Shown: positions 18,859-28,501, numbered from the stretch's first letter. The stretch is 64,000 bases of DNA from Mesorhizobium_B sp963522145 (GCA_963522145.1 CAUQXI010000005.1:62001-126000); one strand, 5' to 3'. Numbers and translations: made by a program. Notes: a model not told the origin generated them from the letters alone.

Positions 18859-19557
18859 ATGAGCCTCGCAGATACGATTCGGAAGACCTTCGTTCCCATC
18901 CACAAGGCCGGCTATCCCTTCATCGCGGCCTTCGCGGTCGTGACCCTTCTCGCCAGCCTATTTTCATCCATCCTGTTCTGGATCGGGCTGATCCTCACGG
19001 CATGGTGCGTATATTTCTTCCGCGATCCCGCGCGGGTAACGCCGTCCGATGACCGGCTGGTAATCAGCCCGGCGGACGGCATCGTGTCGGCGGTCGGCCC
19101 CGCCATCCCCCCGCGCGAACTGGGGCTTGGCGAGGAAGAGCGCACCCGGATTTCCGTCTTTCTCGATGTCTTCTCCTGCCATGTGAACCGGGCGCCTGTT
19201 CGCGGTCGCATCGTGCGCCTCGAATATCGCCCCGGCAAGTTCCTGAATGCGGATCTCGACAAGGCAAGTACGGAGAACGAGCGCAACAGCCTGCTGATCG
19301 AAGGGCCGCATGGCACGGTCGCCGTGACGCAGGTCGCGGGCCTCGTCGCGCGCCGCATCATCTGCTGGGCAAAGGCTGGCGACGCCATCGCCGCCGGCGA
19401 GCGTTTCGGCTTGATCCGATTCGGGTCGCGGCTCGATGTTTATCTCCCCGCCGCCGCTGCGCCGCGTGTGGCCGTCGGCCAGACAGCCGTCGGCGGCGAG
19501 ACCGTGATTGCCGAGTTCGGTGCCGCGAGCGCCGTTCCACTTTTCAGGACGTCCTGA
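18859..19557 (+). CDS. psd: Phosphatidylserine decarboxylase (short, archaeal-type)
   Basis: The 232-residue proenzyme has two N-terminal membrane helices (about 20-55) and the self-cleavage site LIRFGSRLDVYLP. The Gly189-Ser190 bond would be cut and the serine converted to the catalytic pyruvoyl group. YFFRDPARVTP, SPADGIVSAVG and FLDVFSCHVNRAP are other family motifs. It makes phosphatidylethanolamine from phosphatidylserine at the inner membrane. The gene lies immediately upstream of pssA, which supplies its substrate, so the two form a pathway operon. Confidence 0.96.
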   Translation: MSLADTIRKTFVPIHKAGYPFIAAFAVVTLLASLFSSILFWIGLILTAWCVYFFRDPARVTPSDDRLVISPADGIVSAVGPAIPPRELGLGEEERTRISVFLDVFSCHVNRAPVRGRIVRLEYRPGKFLNADLDKASTENERNSLLIEGPHGTVAVTQVAGLVARRIICWAKAGDAIAAGERFGLIRFGSRLDVYLPAAAAPRVAVGQTAVGGETVIAEFGAASAVPLFRTS

Positions 19558-19561
19558 GCCG

Positions 19562-20377
19562 GTGGTTGCCCCGTTCCAGCCCTTCGAACCGCATGGCCGC
19601 GGCGGCCCGCGCATCCGCGAGATTCCCATGCGGATGCTGCTGCCGAACCTGATTACGGTTCTGGCCATCTGCGCCGGCCTTTCGGGTATCCGGCTCATCA
19701 TGGAGCATCGGCCAGAGACCGCGGTGGTGATGGTGCTGATCGCGGCCTTCCTGGATGGAATCGACGGTCGCCTGGCGCGAATGTTGAAAGCCACCTCGCG
19801 CTTCGGTGCGCAGATGGATTCTCTCGCCGACATCGTCAATTTCGGCGTTGCGCCCGCGCTGGTGCTTTACGTGTTCCTGCTCGACAATGCCGGATCGCCA
19901 GGATGGATCGCCGCGCTCCTTTACACGATCGCCTGCGGCCTCCGGCTCGCGCGCTTCAACGTGCTCGATGAGGACGAGGAGCGTCCCGCATGGCAGGCGG
20001 AATATTTCGTAGGCGTGCCGGCGCCGGCGGGCGCGGGGCTCCTGCTGCTGCCAGTCTACCTGTCCTTCACGGGCTTCTTCACGCCCGACCGGTTCTCGGC
20101 CTACCTCGCCTCCGCTTTCACGGTGCTGGTGGCGTTCCTGCTTGTCAGCCGCCTGCCGGTCTGGTCCGGCAAGAGCTTCGGCTTTCGGATCAGGGGCGAC
20201 AGCGTGGTGCCTGCGATCTTTGCCGCGGCCTTTTACGTGATCCTGCTATTCATCTATCCATGGCAGACGCTCGGCGCTTCCGCGCTGGCCTATCTCGCCT
20301 TCCTGCCGCTCAGCGCCCGAGCCTATACGAAACGTGCCGCGCGTGAGGCGCTGGTATCCGATCAGGCGGCCGGCTGA
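19562..20377 (+). CDS. pssA: CDP-diacylglycerol--serine O-phosphatidyltransferase
   Basis: The membrane enzyme contains the full CDP-alcohol phosphotransferase motif D-G-x2-A-R-x8-G-x3-D-x3-D, from DGRLAR to DSLAD (residues 68-90 from the chosen start), plus about eight hydrophobic helices. It transfers the phosphatidyl group to serine, giving the substrate of psd just upstream. The GTG at 19562, 4 bases after the psd stop, is preferred because homologs begin close to F-x-P-F-E-P; the frame itself stays open from 19508. The stop overlaps the end of the converging Aas-like gene by 16 bases. Confidence 0.94.
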   Translation: MVAPFQPFEPHGRGGPRIREIPMRMLLPNLITVLAICAGLSGIRLIMEHRPETAVVMVLIAAFLDGIDGRLARMLKATSRFGAQMDSLADIVNFGVAPALVLYVFLLDNAGSPGWIAALLYTIACGLRLARFNVLDEDEERPAWQAEYFVGVPAPAGAGLLLLPVYLSFTGFFTPDRFSAYLASAFTVLVAFLLVSRLPVWSGKSFGFRIRGDSVVPAIFAAAFYVILLFIYPWQTLGASALAYLAFLPLSARAYTKRAAREALVSDQAAG

Positions 20378-22581
20378 GCCAGCCGTTCCGCAGCAAGGCT
20401 GCTCACGCCGGCATGGTCTATCTTGCCTGTTCCCAGCATCGGCAATTCGTCCACCGTGAGGATCGCGTGCGGGATCATCAACTCGGTGGCGCCGGAGTTT
20501 CGTGCGAACTGACGGAAGGCGCCGAGATCGGCATCGGCTTCAGTGGTCACGAGCACGATCCGCTCACCCTTCCGGCGATCGGGCAGAACGGCTGCGGCGT
20601 GTGAGGCAGCGGGCCAGAACGAGGCGGCGAGCGTCTCAACGGCGCCAAGCGACACCATCTCCCCGCCGATCTTGGCAAATCGCTTGGCGCGACCGCGAAC
20701 GGAAAGGAAGCCGTCCCGGTCCACGTAGACAATGTCGCCGCTGTCGTGCCAACCGTCCGCCGGCGCGACGAGCCTGCCCGGTTCGTTCGGCAGCAAATAA
20801 CCTTGCATGATGTTAGGCCCGCTTACCTGCAGCCGCTGGCCATTGGACACACCTTCCACCGCGTCGAGCCTGAGGCGGATCATCGGAAGCGGCCGGCCGA
20901 CCGTGCCGTCACGTCCATGGGTATGGGTGTTGAGCGCGGCAACCGGTGAGGCTTCGGTGAAGCCGTAACCCTCCATGATGGAGGCGCCGAACCGCTCCTT
21001 CCAGACCCGCCGCGTTTCGGCACGGACCGGCTCCGCACCTGCCACGACCAGCCGCAGGCTTTCGAAATCCTTGTCCTCGGCTGCACGCGCATAGCCGGCC
21101 AGAAACGTGTCCGTGCCGAACATGATTGTCGGCCGCGCCTTGCGGGCGAGCTTGGGGATTTCCTTGTAATGGAGCGGGGAGGGGTAAAACAGCGCTGGAA
21201 CGCCGACGAGTAGCGGCAGGATCGTGCCTCCCGTCAAGCCGTAGGAGTGGAAGATCGGCAGCACATTGAGGAGCTTGTCCGCTGGTGAAAGCTCAAGCCG
21301 GGCCGCGACTTGCAGCGCGTTGGAGAGAAGGTTGCCATGCGAGAGCACAACACCCTTCGGCATCCCCTCGGAACCCGAGGTGAAAACGATCACGGCGGTA
21401 TCCTGGTGCGATGTCCGCCGCAGCGGCCTGCGCCAGAACACGGCAGCCCAAAGCTTCTCCGGGAGGCCGACACGCGCGCGCATGTCCTCAAGCCAGTAAA
21501 TCCGGGCGCCCGCCGCTTCGATTGCTTCGACAAGCGGCTGAAGCTCCGCCTTGGCGACAAAGGCTTTCGAGGAAACAACGAGCTTCACGCCTGCGGTTTG
21601 GATCGCCGACCCCACCGCGCTCATGCCGGCCGTATAGTTGATCATCGCAGCAGGGCGGCCGGCGGAAAAAAGAGCGAGAAGGGACACGACCGCCGCGTTG
21701 GCGTTGGGCAGCATCAGCCCAACGGCCTCGCCAGTCTTCGCTTCGCCGGCGATCCGTGCACCGAGGATACGCGCTGCGATGAACAGGCGGCGATAGCTCA
21801 GCGCCCCCGTCAGCGTATCTTCGATGGCGGTCGCGGAGGCTCCGAACAGGTCGGACGCCTCGCGAACAGCGCTGAAAAGATCGCGACGCCGATCAGCGGC
21901 TTCAATCCGCGCCTCGGCCAAGGCATCGAACAAGGCATTGGCATGGGTGCCGGGGATGCCGGATTCGAGCAGCCTCGCGTCGAGGGTTGCAGCGGGCGGG
22001 GCAGTCACCCTGAGCTTGCGGAACAGCGAAATTCGGCTGCTTCCTTGAGCATCGAGCGATCCCAGCGCCTTGCCGGCGCCGCCCACCATGACAGGCATGA
22101 TGCGCGCATCGGCCGCCACCGCGATGCGAGCGATCGCCCGGTAGAGCCGGAATGACTTCGCATCGGGTTCGATCTGGCTGGGAAGATAAACAGCCAGCCG
22201 CCCGTCTCCCTTGAGCACACGCACCAGGCGGCGGCTGACGAAGACATGCTCGGTGTTGAAGGCTACGGTTCGTGCCAGGCGGCGAAACGGCCGCAGCCAG
22301 ACCGAACGGGCGGAAGCCTCGTCCAGTATGTGCAGGGTGTCGCTCGGTAGCAGGGAAAGCATCAGCGCAGGATCAAGCCTTGACTGATGCACCACGACAT
22401 AGACGACCGGAACGGGCGCACGCCGCATCTCGGGCGTAGCGCGATCATCGATCGAAAAGAAGAGTCTCAGCGGCGCATATGCGAGAGCCTGATTGAACGG
22501 GAGATCGCGCAACGCCATCAAAGCGGCGGCGGCGCAAAGCCATATGGCGGCGAGGGTCGCGAGCAAAACTGCCAAGATCAT
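20362..22581 (-). CDS. aas: Aas-like bifunctional acyltransferase/acyl-ACP synthetase
   Basis: The 739-residue protein has the architecture of E. coli Aas. An N-terminal membrane segment and PlsC-like acyltransferase region cover about 1-210. An AMP-forming ligase follows, with VIVFTSGSEGMPKGVVLSH, MEGYGFTEASPV and GWHDSGDIVYVD. The Aas role is reacylation of lysophospholipids with fatty acids activated on ACP. The acyltransferase H-x4-D motif is present (HQSRLD), but the second motif, FPEG in Aas, reads LPSQ here, so that activity is uncertain. The ligase half looks intact up to its C-terminal lysine region (LGTGKIDH). Convergence with psd/pssA fits a phospholipid-remodelling neighbourhood. 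Confidence 0.88.
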   Translation of the reverse strand: MILAVLLATLAAIWLCAAAALMALRDLPFNQALAYAPLRLFFSIDDRATPEMRRAPVPVVYVVVHQSRLDPALMLSLLPSDTLHILDEASARSVWLRPFRRLARTVAFNTEHVFVSRRLVRVLKGDGRLAVYLPSQIEPDAKSFRLYRAIARIAVAADARIMPVMVGGAGKALGSLDAQGSSRISLFRKLRVTAPPAATLDARLLESGIPGTHANALFDALAEARIEAADRRRDLFSAVREASDLFGASATAIEDTLTGALSYRRLFIAARILGARIAGEAKTGEAVGLMLPNANAAVVSLLALFSAGRPAAMINYTAGMSAVGSAIQTAGVKLVVSSKAFVAKAELQPLVEAIEAAGARIYWLEDMRARVGLPEKLWAAVFWRRPLRRTSHQDTAVIVFTSGSEGMPKGVVLSHGNLLSNALQVAARLELSPADKLLNVLPIFHSYGLTGGTILPLLVGVPALFYPSPLHYKEIPKLARKARPTIMFGTDTFLAGYARAAEDKDFESLRLVVAGAEPVRAETRRVWKERFGASIMEGYGFTEASPVAALNTHTHGRDGTVGRPLPMIRLRLDAVEGVSNGQRLQVSGPNIMQGYLLPNEPGRLVAPADGWHDSGDIVYVDRDGFLSVRGRAKRFAKIGGEMVSLGAVETLAASFWPAASHAAAVLPDRRKGERIVLVTTEADADLGAFRQFARNSGATELMIPHAILTVDELPMLGTGKIDHAGVSSLAAERLAQPAA

Positions 22582-22681
22582 GCCGCTCCTCCCGTCACGC
22601 TTCCAGGCCGGAGCATTTCCGGATCGTTCAAGGAAAGGGTAGCGGCGGGCAGCACAACGTCAATCGACGCGCGACTCGCTC

Positions 22682-23428
22682 TCATTCCGGCATGCGGTAG
22701 GACACCCAGCGGTTGGTCTTGGCCTGATAGATCATTCCAGTCTGGGAAACAGTCGGACCGACCATGGGCAGCAGGCGGGCGGCGATCTCGGATGGATGCG
22801 GCAAGGTTTCCGGTTTCTCGCCTGGTATAGCCTGAGCGCGCATGGCCGTCCGGGTGCCCCCGGGATCGGCAGAGTTGACCCGAAGAGGCGAGTTCTTGGT
22901 CTCGTCCGCCCACGAACGCGCTAGCGCCTCGACCGCAGCCTTGGAAGCGGCATAAGGCGCCCAGAACGCGCGTGCATTGTGTGCCGCACTGGACGACAGC
23001 AGCACCGCTCGGCCCGCATCGGACTGGCGCAGCAGCGGATCGACTGATCGGATGAGGCGCCACGTCGCCGTGACATTGACCTCCATCACGCGCTCGAAGA
23101 TCTTTGCCTCGACATGGCCGATCGGCGCGATCACGCCGAGCACTCCGGCATTGGCGAACAGGATGTCGAGCCTGCCCCAGCGCTCGTGAATCGCTCCGCC
23201 AAGGCGGTCGATACCCTTCATGTCGGAAAGGTCGAGCGGCACCAGAGTGGCTTCGCCGCCGGCAGCCTTGATCTCGTTGTCCAATTCCTCAAGCCCGCCC
23301 ACGGTACGGGCGACCGCGATCACATGCGCGCCCGCGCCGGCCAACTGCTTGGCGAGATGGTAGCCGATGCCGCGAGAAGCGCCGGTGACAAGCGCGATCC
23401 GGCCGGAAAGATCAAGGATGTCGGGCAT
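22682..23428 (-). CDS. SDR family NAD(P)-dependent oxidoreductase
   Basis: The 248-residue protein is a classical short-chain dehydrogenase. It has cofactor motif TGASRGIG (15-22), NAG in ILFANAG, catalytic Ser in LLSSSAAH (about 145) and Y159-x3-K163. Substrate preference cannot be read from the sequence. The arrangement resembles the YciK-like SDRs of proteobacteria. The start is either the ATG at 23428 or a GTG at 23434 overlapping the purF stop (GTGA); neither has a clear ribosome binding site, so translation is probably coupled to purF. Confidence 0.9.
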   Translation of the reverse strand: MPDILDLSGRIALVTGASRGIGYHLAKQLAGAGAHVIAVARTVGGLEELDNEIKAAGGEATLVPLDLSDMKGIDRLGGAIHERWGRLDILFANAGVLGVIAPIGHVEAKIFERVMEVNVTATWRLIRSVDPLLRQSDAGRAVLLSSSAAHNARAFWAPYAASKAAVEALARSWADETKNSPLRVNSADPGGTRTAMRAQAIPGEKPETLPHPSEIAARLLPMVGPTVSQTGMIYQAKTNRWVSYRMPE

Positions 23429-23430
23429 GG

Positions 23431-24897
23431 TCACTGCGCACCGGCGGCGAGCAGGGAAAGGGTGCGCACATTGTCGACCGCTTCATGATCCGCCAGCCGG
23501 GTGGGGTACTCCGCAGTAAAGCAGGCGTCGCAGAATTGCGGTGAGTCGTCGTTGCGATGAGGCTCTCCGACCGCGCGATAAAGCCCGTCGATGGACAGGA
23601 AACCAAGCGAGTCCACACGGATGAAGTCCGCCATCTCCTCGACAGACATGCGCGAGGCGAGCAGCTTTGACGTTTCCGGCGTATCCACGCCATAGAAGCA
23701 GGAGGACCGGGTCGGCGGGGAAGCGATGCGCATATGCACCTCCCGCGCGCCGGCATCCCGCACCATCTGCACGATCTTCTGGCTCGTCGTGCCGCGCACG
23801 ATGGAATCGTCCACCAGCACGACCCGCTTGCCCTCTATCATGCGCCGATTGGCGTTGTGCTTCAGCTTGACGCCCATATGGCGGATCGAGTCGCTCGGCT
23901 GGATGAAGGTGCGGCCCACATAGTGGTTGCGGATGATGCCGAGCTCGAAAGGCAGGCCGGCCGCCTGTGCGAAGCCGATGGCTGCCGGGACGCCGGAATC
24001 CGGCACGGGCACCACGATATCCGCGTCGACCGGGCTTTCAATCGCCAATTCGGAGCCGATTTTCTTGCGCGCCTCATAAACGTTGCGCCCTTCCACGATG
24101 GAGTCGGGACGGGCGAAATAGACATATTCGAACACGCAGAAACGCGTCTTCACCGGCTCGAACGGGAAGCGGCTTTCGATGCCCTTGCTGGTGATGATCA
24201 CCATCTCGCCCGGCTTCACGTCGCGCACGAGCCGCGCGCCGATGATGTCGAGCGCGCAGGTCTCCGACGCCAGGATGTAGGAGCCGTCGAGATCGCCCAG
24301 CACAAGCGGCCGGATGCCGAGCGGATCGCGACAGCCGATCATCTTCTTGGAGGTCAACGCGACGAGCGAGAACGCGCCTTCGATCTGCTGCACCGCGTCG
24401 ATGAAGCGTGCGTTGATGTCGCGCTCCTTGCTGGTCGCGATCAGATGCAGGATGGTTTCGGTGTCGGAGGTCGACGAAAAGATCGCGCCCTGCTTCTGAA
24501 GCGCGCGCTGCACCGTCATCGCATTGGTGAGGTTGCCATTATGCGCGACCGCGATGCCGCCATCGGCGAGCTCGGCGAAGAAGGGCTGAACATTGCGCAT
24601 TCCCGCGCCGCCCGTGGTGGCATAGCGCGTATGCCCGATGGCACGATTGCCCTGCAGGCGATCGATCACATCGCGTCGGGTGAACGCGTCGCTGATCAGA
24701 CCGACATGCCGTTCGACATGGAACTGCGTGCCGTCATAGGAAACGATGCCCGCTGCCTCCTGTCCGCGATGCTGGAGCGCATGAAGGCCGAGGGTGACGA
24801 TTGCCCCCGCATCCTGACGGCCGAAGATGCCGAACACACCGCATTCGTCATGAAAATGATCGTCGGCCTCGGCTTCGAAAGTGTCGAGTTCAGCCAT
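23431..24897 (-). CDS. purF: Amidophosphoribosyltransferase
   Basis: This 488-residue enzyme makes 5-phosphoribosylamine from PRPP and glutamine, the first step of purine synthesis. Cys19 in HDECGVFGIFG is the glutaminase nucleophile and would be exposed by removal of an 18-residue propeptide. The PRPP-binding loop is VVLVDDSIVRGTTS. GGAG lies 9 bases before the ATG at 24897. A longer reading would need a TTG at 24921 and is less likely. It follows cvpA on the same strand, a widely conserved pairing. Confidence 0.97.
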   Translation of the reverse strand: MAELDTFEAEADDHFHDECGVFGIFGRQDAGAIVTLGLHALQHRGQEAAGIVSYDGTQFHVERHVGLISDAFTRRDVIDRLQGNRAIGHTRYATTGGAGMRNVQPFFAELADGGIAVAHNGNLTNAMTVQRALQKQGAIFSSTSDTETILHLIATSKERDINARFIDAVQQIEGAFSLVALTSKKMIGCRDPLGIRPLVLGDLDGSYILASETCALDIIGARLVRDVKPGEMVIITSKGIESRFPFEPVKTRFCVFEYVYFARPDSIVEGRNVYEARKKIGSELAIESPVDADIVVPVPDSGVPAAIGFAQAAGLPFELGIIRNHYVGRTFIQPSDSIRHMGVKLKHNANRRMIEGKRVVLVDDSIVRGTTSQKIVQMVRDAGAREVHMRIASPPTRSSCFYGVDTPETSKLLASRMSVEEMADFIRVDSLGFLSIDGLYRAVGEPHRNDDSPQFCDACFTAEYPTRLADHEAVDNVRTLSLLAAGAQ

Positions 24898-24954
24898 GGC
24901 TACGGTCTCCGCGAGAGACAAGCATATAGGAACGGCAGGACGCCTGCGCTAAAT

Positions 24955-25542
24955 TCAGTTGGCGGGAGGTGCCGCATCCACAGGCGCGCTGTCGGCCGGC
25001 GGCGACGAAGTCACGCCATCGGCCGGTTCTTCCTGCGGCGAAATGCGCTTGAGGATCGAATCTTCCGGATCGGACGGCAGCTTGCTCTCGATCCACTGAC
25101 CGATCTGCTCCAGCCAGGGCCGTGACTTGGCGTTGGCGATCCATGCAGGCGGGCTGGTGCCCACGAGCCAGTTGAAGAACAGCAGCGCGACCGCCACAAC
25201 CAGCACGCCCCGCGCGACGCCATAAAGAAAGCCCAGGGTGCGGTCGAGCGCACCCACGCGGCTGTCGATGATGAAGTCGGCGATCTTCATGGTAATCACC
25301 GTGATGATGATCAGCGCAATCAGGAACACCACGCCGGCAGCGGCCGCCATGGCGAGTTGCGCATGGTCGACATAGGGCTGCACGTAAGGCAGCACGAACG
25401 GGTACAGGAAATAAGCCGCGATCGCCGCCCCCACCCAGGAGGCGATCGACAGGACCTCCCGCGAAAAGCCCCGGACCATCGCAAGGATCGCGGAAACCAG
25501 TGTAAAGCCGACAAGGATTCCGTCGAGCAGCGTGATCGGCAT
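24955..25542 (-). CDS. cvpA: CvpA family membrane protein
   Basis: The 195-residue protein has four hydrophobic helices (about 3-23, 30-52, 62-86 and 103-125) and the family segments GFSREVLSIASWVGAAIAAY and DRTLGFLYGVARGVLVVA. A Pro/Ala/Asp-rich cytoplasmic or periplasmic tail follows (about 150-195). CvpA was named for colicin V production in E. coli. Its general role is probably in envelope homeostasis and is still poorly defined. It sits upstream of purF, as in many proteobacteria, with a 57-bp gap. Confidence 0.93.
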   Translation of the reverse strand: MPITLLDGILVGFTLVSAILAMVRGFSREVLSIASWVGAAIAAYFLYPFVLPYVQPYVDHAQLAMAAAAGVVFLIALIIITVITMKIADFIIDSRVGALDRTLGFLYGVARGVLVVAVALLFFNWLVGTSPPAWIANAKSRPWLEQIGQWIESKLPSDPEDSILKRISPQEEPADGVTSSPPADSAPVDAAPPAN

Positions 25543-25567
25543 TTCTTGTTGAACCCCTTCGATCCGA

Positions 25568-26974
25568 TCAGTCGTCTTCGTTGGCGACCCGCCTGAGCTT
25601 GGAACCTGCGATCTGCGATACGAGATCGATCAGGGTGCGGGGCTGGAACGTCTTCGCGCCCGTTCCCACAAGCTTTTCCTCACTGGAATGAGGCAGAACC
25701 GCCTGCCCGAAACCGAGCTTTTCCGCTTCCTTCAGCCGGGTCGAGGCATGCGACACCGGCCGGACGGCGCCCGACAGGCTGATCTCGCCGAAATAAACGC
25801 AATCGGCGGGCAGGGCAAGGCTGGTGAGCGACGAGACGAGCGCAGCCGCAACTGCAAGATCTGCCGCCGGCTCGGAGATGCGATAGCCGCCAGCGACGTT
25901 GAGATAAACATCATGCGTGCCGAAGCGGACGCCGCAATGCGCTTCCAGCACGGCAAGCACCATCGATAAGCGGGCACCATCCCAGCCAACCACGGCACGC
26001 CGCGGCGTGCCGAGCGAGGAGGGTGCCACCAACGCCTGCACCTCCACCAGGACCGGCCGCGTTCCTTCCATGCCGGCGAAGACGGCCGCACCCGGCGCCT
26101 TAGCCCCGCGGTCGCCCAGGAACAGCTCGGACGGGTTCGGCACCTCCCGCAAGCCCTTGTCGCCCATCTCAAAGACGCCGATCTCGTCCGTCGGCCCGAA
26201 ACGGTTCTTGACCGTGCGCAGGATGCGGAAGTGATGACCGCCTTCGCCCTCGAAATAAAGCACGCCGTCCACCATGTGCTCGACCACGCGGGGGCCTGCG
26301 ATCTGGCCCTCCTTCGTGACATGGCCGACGAGGACGATGGCGGCACCCGTGCTCTTGGCGAATCGGATCGTCTGCTGAGCGGATGCCCGCACCTGCGTCA
26401 CGGTGCCCGGCGCCGACTCGACCGTATCGGTCCACAGAGTCTGGATCGAATCGAGGATCACGAGGTCCGGCCGCCGCCCTTCCGACAGGGTGGCAAGGAT
26501 GTCCTCGACATTGGTTTCCGCCGCCAATTCGACAGGCGCGGACGCCGAACCGAGCCGTTGCGCCCGGAGCCGGACTTGCGCGACCGCTTCCTCGCCGGAA
26601 ACATACACAACCCGGAAGCCTTTATTCGCCAGCGCGGCGGTCGCCTGCATCAGGAGCGTGGACTTGCCAATGCCCGGATCGCCGCCGAGCAGCAAAGCGG
26701 AGCCCGGCACAAAACCGCCGCCCGTCGCCCGATCGAGTTCAGCGATGCCGGTCGCGATGCGCGGCGCCTCCTCGATCTCGCCCGAAAGGGTGGTAAGCGC
26801 GACGAGGCGTCCTTTTCGCGCCGCGCGCATGGAGGCAGGCCCGGCGCCGATACCGCCGCCGGCGCTTTCCTCGACGATCGTGTTCCACGCGCCGCACGCG
26901 TCGCACTTGCCCGCCCAGCGCTGATGCACCGTGCCGCAATTCTGGCAGATGAACTGGTTGCGGGGCTTCGCCAT
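25568..26974 (-). CDS. radA: DNA repair protein RadA
   Basis: The 468-residue protein starts with a four-cysteine zinc finger (CQNCG to CDACG, residues 10-28). A RecA-like ATPase follows with Walker A GGDPGIGKST (97-106) and the RadA-specific KNRFG motif (in VKNRFGPTDE). The C-terminal part is a Lon-protease-like domain. RadA is a DnaB-like branch-migration helicase acting with RecA in recombinational repair. It lies between cvpA and dnaB on the same strand. Confidence 0.97.
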   Translation of the reverse strand: MAKPRNQFICQNCGTVHQRWAGKCDACGAWNTIVEESAGGGIGAGPASMRAARKGRLVALTTLSGEIEEAPRIATGIAELDRATGGGFVPGSALLLGGDPGIGKSTLLMQATAALANKGFRVVYVSGEEAVAQVRLRAQRLGSASAPVELAAETNVEDILATLSEGRRPDLVILDSIQTLWTDTVESAPGTVTQVRASAQQTIRFAKSTGAAIVLVGHVTKEGQIAGPRVVEHMVDGVLYFEGEGGHHFRILRTVKNRFGPTDEIGVFEMGDKGLREVPNPSELFLGDRGAKAPGAAVFAGMEGTRPVLVEVQALVAPSSLGTPRRAVVGWDGARLSMVLAVLEAHCGVRFGTHDVYLNVAGGYRISEPAADLAVAAALVSSLTSLALPADCVYFGEISLSGAVRPVSHASTRLKEAEKLGFGQAVLPHSSEEKLVGTGAKTFQPRTLIDLVSQIAGSKLRRVANEDD

Positions 26975-27010
26975 CAGGCGCGCCAGGCTGACTGCGGTGC
27001 GGTCAAGAGC

Positions 27011-28501
27011 TTACTCGTAGCGCTCCGGCAGGCGGTAATCCTCCGCCAGATCGAAGAAGCGGGTGAACTCCGCCTGGAAGCCGAGCGGCACGGAGCCGGT
27101 CGGTCCGTGGCGCTGCTTGGCGATGATCACCTCGGACTTGCCCGTCGCCTCGCGCATGTCCTGTTCCCACTTCATATATTCCTCGGTGCCCGGCTTGGGC
27201 TCACGGTTCTTGAGGTAATATTCCTCGCGATACACGAACAGCACCACATCGGCATCCTGCTCGATCGAGCCGGACTCACGAAGATCGGACAACTGCGGAC
27301 GCTTGTCGTCGCGGTTTTCGACCTGGCGGGAAAGCTGCGACAAGGCGATGATCGGCACCTCCAGCTCCTTGGCAAGCGCCTTGAGGCCGGTGGTGATCTC
27401 CGTCACCTCCTGCACCCGGTTCTGCGACGCCTTGGCGGACGATCCCTGCATGAGCTGGATGTAGTCGATCACGATCACATCGAGCCCGCGCTGACGCTTG
27501 AGCCGCCTCGCGCGTGCCGCAAGCTGCGCAATCGAAATGCCGCCCGTCTGGTCGATATAAAGCGGGATCTTCTCCATCATGATCGCGCAGGCGGTCAGCT
27601 TCTCGAAGTCGGTCTCGGTGATCTCGCCGCGTCTGATCTTGGAGGAGGGGATTTCCGTTTGTTCTGAGATGATGCGGGTGGCGAGCTGTTCGGATGACAT
27701 TTCAAGCGAGAAGAAGCCGACGACGCCGCCGTTCTTCGCCTTGAACGAACCGTCCGACTGCTGAACCGGCTCGTAAACAGACGCGATGTTGTAGGCGATG
27801 TTCGTGGCCAGCGAGGTCTTGCCCATGCCGGGACGCCCTGCCAGCACGATCAGGTCGGAGGATTGAAGCCCGCCCATGCGCTTGTCGAGATCTCGCATGC
27901 CCGACGAAATCCCTGACAATCCGCCGTCGCGCATATAGGCGGCGTTAGCGACATCGATCGCCGTCTTCACGGCATCGTTGAAGCTTTCGAAGCCGCCATC
28001 ATAGCGGCCGGTCTCAGCCAGCTCGAACAGCCTGCGTTCGGCGTCCTCGATCTGCTGCTGCGGCGAGTGATCGACGGTCGCGTCATAGGCGACGTTGACC
28101 ATCTCTTCGCCGACTGTGATGAGCGCGCGGCGCGTAGCAAGATCGTAGATGGCCCGGCCGTAATCAGCGGCGTTGATCACCGTCACCGCCTCGGCGGCAA
28201 GACGCGCCAGATAAAAGGCGACCGTCATATCGCCGACCTTTTCGTCGGCGGGAAGAAAGGTCTTGATCGTTACCGGACTGACCGTCTTGCCCATGCGGAT
28301 CATGTCGCCCGCGATCTCGAAGATCTTGCGGTGGAGCGGCTCCAGGAAGTGGGCTGGCTTCAGAAAGTCCGAAACACGGTAGAGCGCGTCATTGTTGACG
28401 AGGATGGCCCCCAGCAGCGCCTGCTCGGCTTCGATATTGCTCGGCGCCTCGCGGTAAAGCGGAGTGTCGACAAGCCCGATCTTGCGGACGGCTTCGGCCA
28501 T
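27011..28501 (-). CDS. dnaB: Replicative DNA helicase DnaB
   Basis: The 496-residue hexameric helicase unwinds DNA at the replication fork. The N-terminal DnaG-interacting domain (about 15-115) starts at YREAPSNIEAEQALLGAIL. The RecA-like motor has Walker A AGRPGMGKTS and Walker B VIVIDYIQLM. The later motif SQLSRQVENRDDKRPQLSDL is also intact. There is no intein. A weak GGAG sits 12 bases before the ATG. The ribosomal protein genes rpsF/rpsR/rplI often found upstream in this order are not here; glnA follows upstream instead. Confidence 0.97.
   Translation of the reverse strand: MAEAVRKIGLVDTPLYREAPSNIEAEQALLGAILVNNDALYRVSDFLKPAHFLEPLHRKIFEIAGDMIRMGKTVSPVTIKTFLPADEKVGDMTVAFYLARLAAEAVTVINAADYGRAIYDLATRRALITVGEEMVNVAYDATVDHSPQQQIEDAERRLFELAETGRYDGGFESFNDAVKTAIDVANAAYMRDGGLSGISSGMRDLDKRMGGLQSSDLIVLAGRPGMGKTSLATNIAYNIASVYEPVQQSDGSFKAKNGGVVGFFSLEMSSEQLATRIISEQTEIPSSKIRRGEITETDFEKLTACAIMMEKIPLYIDQTGGISIAQLAARARRLKRQRGLDVIVIDYIQLMQGSSAKASQNRVQEVTEITTGLKALAKELEVPIIALSQLSRQVENRDDKRPQLSDLRESGSIEQDADVVLFVYREEYYLKNREPKPGTEEYMKWEQDMREATGKSEVIIAKQRHGPTGSVPLGFQAEFTRFFDLAEDYRLPERYE

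Noticed and set aside
23734..25125. Plus-strand frame of 463 codons opposite purF and cvpA
   Set aside because: It runs through two established genes and the gap between them. Its product is Arg/His-rich without a motif.
26231..27667. Long plus-strand open frame (478 codons) opposite radA and dnaB
   Set aside because: It is a shadow of two highly conserved minus-strand genes. Its sequence has no recognisable domain and spans the radA-dnaB boundary.
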